Source: Epiperipatus broadwayi (Eukaryota > Onychophora > Udeonychophora > Euonychophora > Peripatidae). From it: a stretch of DNA of 64,000 bases. Below, piece after piece: positions 57,728 to 64,000 of this stretch; position 1 is the first letter of the stretch; each line of letters begins with the position of its first letter. The notes below the pieces were generated by a model. The model ran no database searches. It was not told where the DNA came from and saw only the letters and a list, made by a program, of their open reading frames with translations. The stretch is taken from the NCBI GenBank assembly GCA_028023455.1, contig JAQFVV010012446.1:62001-126000 (forward strand), in the 5' to 3' direction. The translations under genes were made by a program, and so were the position numbers.

Positions 57728-58900
57728 CACCTGAGTCTCTTTTTATGCGGACTTATTTAACACAATTTTGAAGTTATGCGATTCGTGTTTCACCGGAAGT
57801 CGAACTCCAATAATGCGCTATTACTTTAAATAATAAATTTCGGCACTTATGTTATATTGAAAGTAATAGCACATTATTGGAATTCGATTTTCATCTTAGT
57901 AATTTCAATATTTTCAGTGCTTTATAATAGTAAGATTTTATGCAATAATGAAATTAAAATTATGATTTCCACATTTTACGTATACACATTAAATTTTACA
58001 AGATTATAATGTAATTTTGTTCAAACATTATGCATGTTAATTTTGCATTTTAAATCCCATTCTGTTTTTGCTTTTTAAAAAAGAACGTACTCAATTAATT
58101 ATTAATCATTTAGTATCCACAAGTTTATTTTTAAAAGGTGAGTAATAGCAGTGAAACGAAATTTGATTTTTAAACGGAATTGAAAATTAAAAAATTAAAG
58201 ACAAAAATAAAACTTTAGATACAGAAGAAAATGTAGAATAAGATAATGAAACAGAAGTGGAACCTGTTCCTTTCACTGCAAAAATGATTCGAGAAGGTCT
58301 TCAACTTTCTAATCAGTTGGCAAATTATTTTCTTATAAATGACACTAATCATGAACGTGCTCTTAAATTCCAATGAGAGCTAAATGTTTGTATGTCTGGA
58401 TATCATGTTCATAAACAATTAATAAAATCATCATCTCAAAGATTAATTACTAATTACGTTGTCACCAGAAAACAACACAACATGAGAGTGAAGTTGGTGC
58501 TAGTTGTATTTTCTCTTGTGAAGAATCAAAAACCAGTTTGCAAACTAACTTGTTTACCGGTAAATAGCGATAATAATTAAAACGTGTATAAAAAAATGAA
58601 TGCATAAAAATACATATTGTTTTGAATAAAATTAAATATTTTAGTTAAAAAATAGTTTAAAAAGTTTGTCTTGTATCAATTTTTTTCAAATTTGAAATTT
58701 TTTATTAGTCATATTTTATTTTTTTATTTTTTGCGTGAATTTTAAACTAATTTTATGTTGGTGCTTTGCTTTTACGTGAATTTTGAAAAATCACAGACCG
58801 CATACCCCCTTTTTCAATGTAAGTTACGTCTATTTTCCGCGATTTCGTTTGCGCATGTTTTCTGAGGAACCTATCTATCGCGTAAAACGAGACCCAGGTG
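57728..58900 (+). mobile_element. Tigger/pogo-like element A, non-autonomous
   Basis: The outer ends CACCTGAGTCTC and (inverted) CACCTGGGTCTCG are terminal inverted repeats; TA follows on the right, while the left TA has mutated to TG. 58205-58400 encodes a transposase C-terminal piece (PFTAKMIREGLQLSNQ, LANYFLINDTNHERALKF) with no catalytic DDE core. The first 480 bp are non-coding. The reverse-complement relative at 1-616 shares this structure, so it is a repeated internally deleted form. Confidence 0.75.
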
Positions 58901-58968
58901 TATGTATAATTTAATTAAAGAGAAAGGATTTCCACTTTTAATATCTGTGCTGAACTGATTTCAAAATA

Positions 58969-59855
58969 CACCTGGGTCTCGTTTTATATAGTAGATAGGT
59001 TCCTCAGAAAATGCACACAAAAGAAATCACACAAGAATAAATGTAACTTACCATGAAAATGGAGAATAGGTTCCCATAATTTTCAGAAATTGACATAAAA
59101 GCAAAGCAGCATGGAAAAATTAATTTAAAATTCACATTAAAAAAATAAGAAAATAAAGTATGACTAATAAAAAATTTCAAATATATGAAAAAAATTAATA
59201 TAAGACAACCTTTTTTTATTAACTACAGTATTTAATTTTACATTTTTTCATACATATTTTAATCATTACCGCTATTTTGCAATATGCATTCATTTGTGAA
59301 CTAGTAAGAAATCAGATTCATGATGTGATGTACAACTAGCACCATTTTCAGTCTTGAGCTGTGTTAATGTTTTTTTGTTTTTATATTAAAAAATAAGATC
59401 GCAATCAAAACAAAAAAATTAGACATTATCGTTAGAATTATCTTCAGTTTATAAAATCAATAAAATCTTCATTATTTATTTTAAAAGTCTAAAAAAATAT
59501 TTATTTCTGTTAATATCTAACAAAATACATTTTAAAAGTTTAAAATTTTTGAATATTTATTGCGATATTTTTATACGTAAGTATAAATTTATTATTATTT
59601 ACTCATTAGTATAAGTAAGTTATTTACATAGAAGCTAAGATTCTAAATACAGCTTCAGGCCATATTCATGTTAGTTGCTAATATAATGTTATATTTTGAA
59701 AAAAAAAAGTATTTTAAGTCAAAATAAGTCATTAATAATTTAAATTTCTTGATATCTAAAAAATATAGTGAAAGATGAAGGATATTAAGAAGAAACATGA
59801 ATCACATAACTTCAAAATTGCATTAAAATAATCCGCATAAAATGAGACACAGGTG
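58969..59855. mobile_element. Tigger/pogo-like element B, inserted in family Y
   Basis: Ends CACCTGGGTCTCG and (inverted) CACCTGTGTCTCA, flanked on both sides by TA. Removing it joins TTTCAAAA-TA to GTTCAACATTG, which matches the uninterrupted family Y copy at 31440-31460 (ATAATAGCTCAATATTG). No transposase domain is left. Confidence 0.8.
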
Positions 59856-60102
59856 TAGTTCAACATTGTCGTGTTAAATACTGAGGATACTCTCAAATCC
59901 AAACACAAGGCAGAGACTTTTTACCATCTTATCTTTAAACCTAAATCATAATTATATAGGCCAGTCTAAATCATTTTTGTTTGAGAGTGTGAAGATATTT
60001 CTTCATTCACTTTTACATCCATTATTTTCTTTCATACATTAATATTTGCAAAATTGTTCAATTTACTACATGTTAATATTCCATGATCATATGCTTGCTC
60101 AT

Positions 60103-60482
60103 AACTGTTATTAAAACAGGCAAAACTCTCCATACCGCAGTGCCACAGTGCAAGCCAGAGCAATCAATGGATTCCAGAAGGGTTGTGCATAAAATCCCTA
60201 TCTAGTGCCTACTCATTCAATATACCCAGACTAGTTTCTAGCTTGTGGCTTTCATCAGTGAGGAGCCTTGGATATGAGATCACTGCACCTAGATTTTAGC
60301 ATCTAATGCAGCACTCCAGCATCTACCTTTTATCTCTACTTAACTCCAAAACTATGAGAATAAAATTGAGAACACAATAATATTTGATGAGTAGGCACTC
60401 ATAGCATCCATTGATTACTCAGGCTAGCACTGAGTGGCAATACTGTATGGAGAGTTTTGCCTGTTTTAGTAACAGTTATGAG
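60103..60482. repeat. Family X element with terminal inverted repeats, 380 bp
   Basis: CTCATAACTGTTATTAAAAC at the left is inverted at the right (GTTTTAGTAACAGTTATGAG), and the inverted repeat continues inward for about 50 bp through CAGGCAAAACTCTCCATAC. The interior shares CACCTAGATTTTAGCATC and CACTCATAGCATCCATTGAT with other family X copies. Confidence 0.75.
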
Positions 60483-60930
60483 AAAGCATAAGAAATTTAA
60501 TCATATAATGTTTAGTGGTTTAATACCAATTCTGTATAATAGGATAGTAGTGGCTATGGTTATTAAAGAACCAAAGACACCAAATATGAGTACTGAACTG
60601 AGTTCAGACCTATATGACTACATAAGTTAATGAGTTTGGATTGATAATACTGTATTTTCAATTTTATTCTTATAGCTTTGTAGTTAAGTAGAGATAAAAG
60701 GTGGCTGCTGGAGGGTTGCATTAGATTCTAAGATGTAGGTGCAGTGCTCTCAGATCCAAGGCTCCTCATTGATGAAAGCCACAAGCTAGAAACTAGTCTG
60801 GAAATATTGGATGAGTAGGCACTAGATAGGGATTTTAAGAACAAACCTTCTGGCCTCCATTGATTACTCTGGCTTGCACTGGGTGGCATTACTGTATGGA
60901 GAGTTTTTCCTGTTTTAATACCTGTTAATG
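60483..60930 (+). repeat. Second family X copy
   Basis: Follows the previous one directly and matches the units at 39960-40870, including CTCAGATCCAAGGCTCCTCA and ending TACTGTATGGAGAGTTTTTC. Confidence 0.75.
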
Positions 60931-61339
60931 TTACAAATTATTGGAAACTATGTAATATTTAATATTATTGACTATGCACTGAGTAGTAAATTAAAAAGAT
61001 TTTATTAATGGTAATGTATGAAAAAAAAAATAATGGATGTAAAAGTGAATAAAAAAATATTTTCACACTCTCAAATGAAGACACTTTGGATTGGCCTTTG
61101 TAATTCGAATTTTAAAGATAAGATGACCACTCTTATTTTTAAAACAGTCTATCATGAGTTTGAGAGTATCCTCAGTACTCAACCTGACATCAGTGAGATA
61201 TTTTAAAATCAGTACAGATATTAAATTTGGAAATTCTCTTTAATTACATGCGATATTTGCTCTTAGTAAAGAATATTGACTATAATTTAGTTTCTAATAC
61301 TTCATAAATATTAACTAGTAGTAGATTGAAAAATTTGCG

Positions 61340-61607
61340 AATTTTAATATAAGATAAAAATGATGTGATAGTGAATAAAGAAATATCTTCACACTCTCAA
61401 ATGCAAACACTAGATTGGCCTATATAATTAGAATTTACATTTAAAAATAAGACAGCAACTCTTTAAAAAAATTTATTTTGTGTTTGAGAGTATCGTTTGT
61501 GTTTGAGTTTGAGAGTATCCTCAGAATACAACGTGACATCATTCAGCTATTGTAAAATCAATACAGCACAGATATGAAAGATGGAAATCCTTTCTCTTTA
61601 ATTACAT
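61340..61607. repeat. Single arm of family Y
   Basis: Contains ATCTTCACACTCTCAAATGC, then TGTTTGAGAGTATC twice in tandem near 61480-61520, ending TTTAATTACAT as in the other copies. Confidence 0.75.
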
Positions 61608-61615
61608 ATGATCAC

Positions 61616-63143
61616 TGCACTTAATAAACAATATTGAATAATATATATTCAATTTTAACAATACAAAAGTTAAAAATTTTAATAATATTAAAAGCTATTA
61701 CTAGGAAAAAATTACCTAAAGAAAAAGAAAAACAGAATACTAAACTCGATATATATAAATTGCTTACAATAATCATTTTAGTTGATACATGGTAGAATGA
61801 AAAGCATCGAATATACAAATTAAATTCATTAAAATTATTGGTGTGATGCAAGAAAGACATCAATATGCTCAATAAAAATATTTGAATATTACATGAATAT
61901 ATTTAATAATTTCAGTAGTTTAAAAGTTTTATAATATATATAATGTTTTGGATTTAACTGTTTAAATATAAATAGACCTCTAGTGTCAGCAAATGACAAT
62001 ACATTTTCAAAGTTAAAAAAATATCTCTTTAACTTTGTTTTTATTTACTTATGAGAAGCAAATGCTTTTGCTAGAAGGAAGGAATTTTTAATCAATCAGA
62101 AATTTATTTCTAAATATATTTAAATCTGACTGACATATATATCTAAAAAATATAAAATTTCTTTCATTTTTAATATTATCAATGATGATTTAAATTTTAA
62201 TATTATATAATAAATAATAATTTACACTGCTAAATATATGTGATGTTTTCAGATTAACACATTACAACTGTTTAGATGTAATTGAAATGCCATCTAGGGA
62301 TGGAAAATGCCAATACATTTTTAAACTTAAAAAGAAACCCTTTTAACTTTGCTCTCTTTCACATATTATAAATATTACCTACAAATTTATCATGGCTTTA
62401 AAAAATTACTAAGACAGACTTTTCATGTAGATATTTATATTGTAATAATTTGCATTTTTATCAAAATGGTGATTAAATTTTTTCTTAGCTTTTTAAAGGA
62501 AATAAAAGTAAATAGGGATAAAGTATATGAATACACAATATATGCCAATTGAAAAATTGATCAAATCAAGCATATACCTTCTAAAGTATGGCAGCTGAAT
62601 GAGAAATTGACTGAAATAAAGCATATTAATTTTACAAATAATTTAAAACTTTCATGTTGCATGCTTCCTTTGTTATATGTAGTTAGAAAAAAATGGAGCT
62701 AGGAAAAGGTAGCATTGTTCACATTTGATCTGATGTGGATATCAGATCTACACTTGATCATGTGATATCATTACAGGCTCTTGAAATTGATACATGTGAC
62801 TAATGCTAACTTTTCTCATCTCCATCTTTTTCTTTGTAACAACATGTGAGAAATGAAATACACAACAGTACTTACTTTGGTAAAAAAAAAAAAAAACCTG
62901 ATTAATTTTTTATTATTGGAAAAATTAATGTTCTTTACATTAGATAATTATTTTTTCTGCTAAGATAAAATGCAATTTATTACTAATTATAGAATTAATA
63001 TGCTTCAATTGTTTCTACATTTATTCAACATGTGGTTATGACCTGCATTGTAATAAAATTTGGATTTTAGAAGTTATAAGCTTTTAGTATTTTGAAATTA
63101 TAAGCTTGATTTGATCAATTTTATATTATTTCAATCCATAATT
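61616..63143. other. AT-rich non-coding stretch
   Basis: Two loosely similar segments (around 61975-62050 and 62280-62345, sharing GACAATACATTTTCAAAGTT-like and TTTAACTTTG phrases) suggest an old repeat pair about 310 bp apart. No gene is visible. Confidence 0.4.
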
Positions 63144-63647
63144 AACCATAAAACAATACAATACTAGATTAAATCCAAAATTTTACAAAAATCCTTGCAC
63201 AACCAAGGTTTCATCTACTACAAATAGACCTCAAGTGAAAATCAAACTAAAAGAAATAACATATATATACAAACAAACAAACATTCCCATAATTCATTTC
63301 AAACTCTACCTTCCCTTAATATCAAAAGAAGTCTTCATAAGATTGATGGCCTCAGAATCAAGAAGATTTATCATCAAAGTCTCCTTTATTCTTCTTTTTA
63401 ACTCATTCTTTTCATAAATCTTCTTGATTCTGAGGCTATCAATCTTATGAGGACTTCTTTTGATATTAAGGGAAGGTGGAGTTTAAAATGAACTATGGGA
63501 AGTTTTGTTTGTTTGTTTGTGTATATATGTTATTTCCTTTAGTTGATTTTCACTTGAGAGGGTCTATTTGTAGTAGATGAAACCATGGTTGTGTAAGGAT
63601 TTTGGTAAAATTTTGGATTTAATCTAATATTGTATTGTTTTATGGTT
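63144..63647. repeat. Palindromic fold-back element, 504 bp
   Basis: Arms of about 230 bp begin AACCATAAAACAATACAATA and pair with the mirror end at 63647; the loop is about 63374-63412. Divergence between the arms is low. A single arm occurs at 30503-30800. Confidence 0.85.
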
Positions 63648-64000
63648 TTGCATTTTTATTTTTGTTAGTATAGTGTTAGGCAGGTTTGGTTTTATAATTA
63701 TAGGTATATATTGTGATAAAATTTGGCTAACGATGAAGCTTTGCATGGAGAAGGAGTTTCATCTGAAAAATGCAGAAGTCACAAGTACATGGTTTATTTA
63801 CTTTTTTAATATCTTTTCCTTTTTTTAATTAATATATGTGCACATTATTATTTTTCATTCACTTTTTAATTTGTATTTTAAAAATTATAAGCTTTTACTA
63901 TTTAAAAATGTATTTGTTTCTCCCATTTTTTATATTCTATATATTTTAATCATGTGATTTGATCAAATATAGTTGTAATAAATTTGTGCTTTAATTTTTT
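63648..64000. other. AT-rich non-coding end of window
   Basis: Nothing recognisable. Confidence 0.4.

Larger units (their letters stand above)
58903..61249. repeat. Family Y palindrome interrupted by a Tigger element and family X
   Basis: The left arm starts beside Tigger A (TTTAATTAAAGAGAAAGGAT) and continues after Tigger B at 59858 (GTTCAACATTG...) to about 60087. The right arm is 61010-61249, ending TAATTACAT. The central part is occupied by family X sequences. Comparison with 31388-32025 shows which parts are original. Confidence 0.75.

Overview
This is a window of nuclear DNA from an animal. It is AT-rich (well over two thirds A+T by eye), with very few long open frames, small exons bounded by GT/AG splice sites, long introns, (TA)n microsatellites and many metazoan transposon families: Ty3/Gypsy, an RTE-like LINE, another non-LTR LINE, Tigger/pogo elements and fold-back MITEs. 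No bacterial features (operons, Shine-Dalgarno sites) are present. The lineage cannot be fixed from sequence alone; an invertebrate is likely.

Layout. 1-616 is the end of a Tigger/pogo element cut by the window edge. 2012-3600 holds a string of minus-strand coding-like blocks of unknown identity. 5450-12674 is a young, nearly complete Gypsy LTR retrotransposon on the minus strand: 1.62 kb LTRs, a 4-bp target duplication, a gag-protease frame without a zinc knuckle, and a pol frame. 13685-16360 is a decayed plus-strand coding remnant. 16430-23380 is mostly non-coding with two hairpin elements. 25790-28334 (minus) and 42373-46784 (plus) are two decayed members of a second Gypsy family; the plus copy has its reverse transcriptase segment inverted. 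47107-48085 is a LINE 3' end. 50833-55040 is a very recent tandem duplication of a 2.1 kb unit carrying a truncated RTE-like LINE. 56785-64000 is a dense nest of palindromic elements and Tigger copies.

Host genes. The main host gene runs on the minus strand. Five exons (56616-55390, 49301-49094, 35584-35265, 31162-30937, 23514-23383) have splice sites and reading phases that agree at all four junctions. Together they encode about 700 residues of Ser/Asn/Gln-rich, probably disordered protein, incomplete at its N-terminus. Almost all the repeats between 23.5 and 55.4 kb lie in its introns. Inside its last intron are two plus-strand candidates: the last two exons of one gene (23690-24435), and a small two-exon gene (24822-25092) predicted to encode a 58-residue single-pass membrane protein. 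The second has an RFX-type X-box motif 190 bp upstream, the kind of site that drives ciliary genes. These small genes and the unidentified coding blocks are the most novel material here; the rest is repeat biology.
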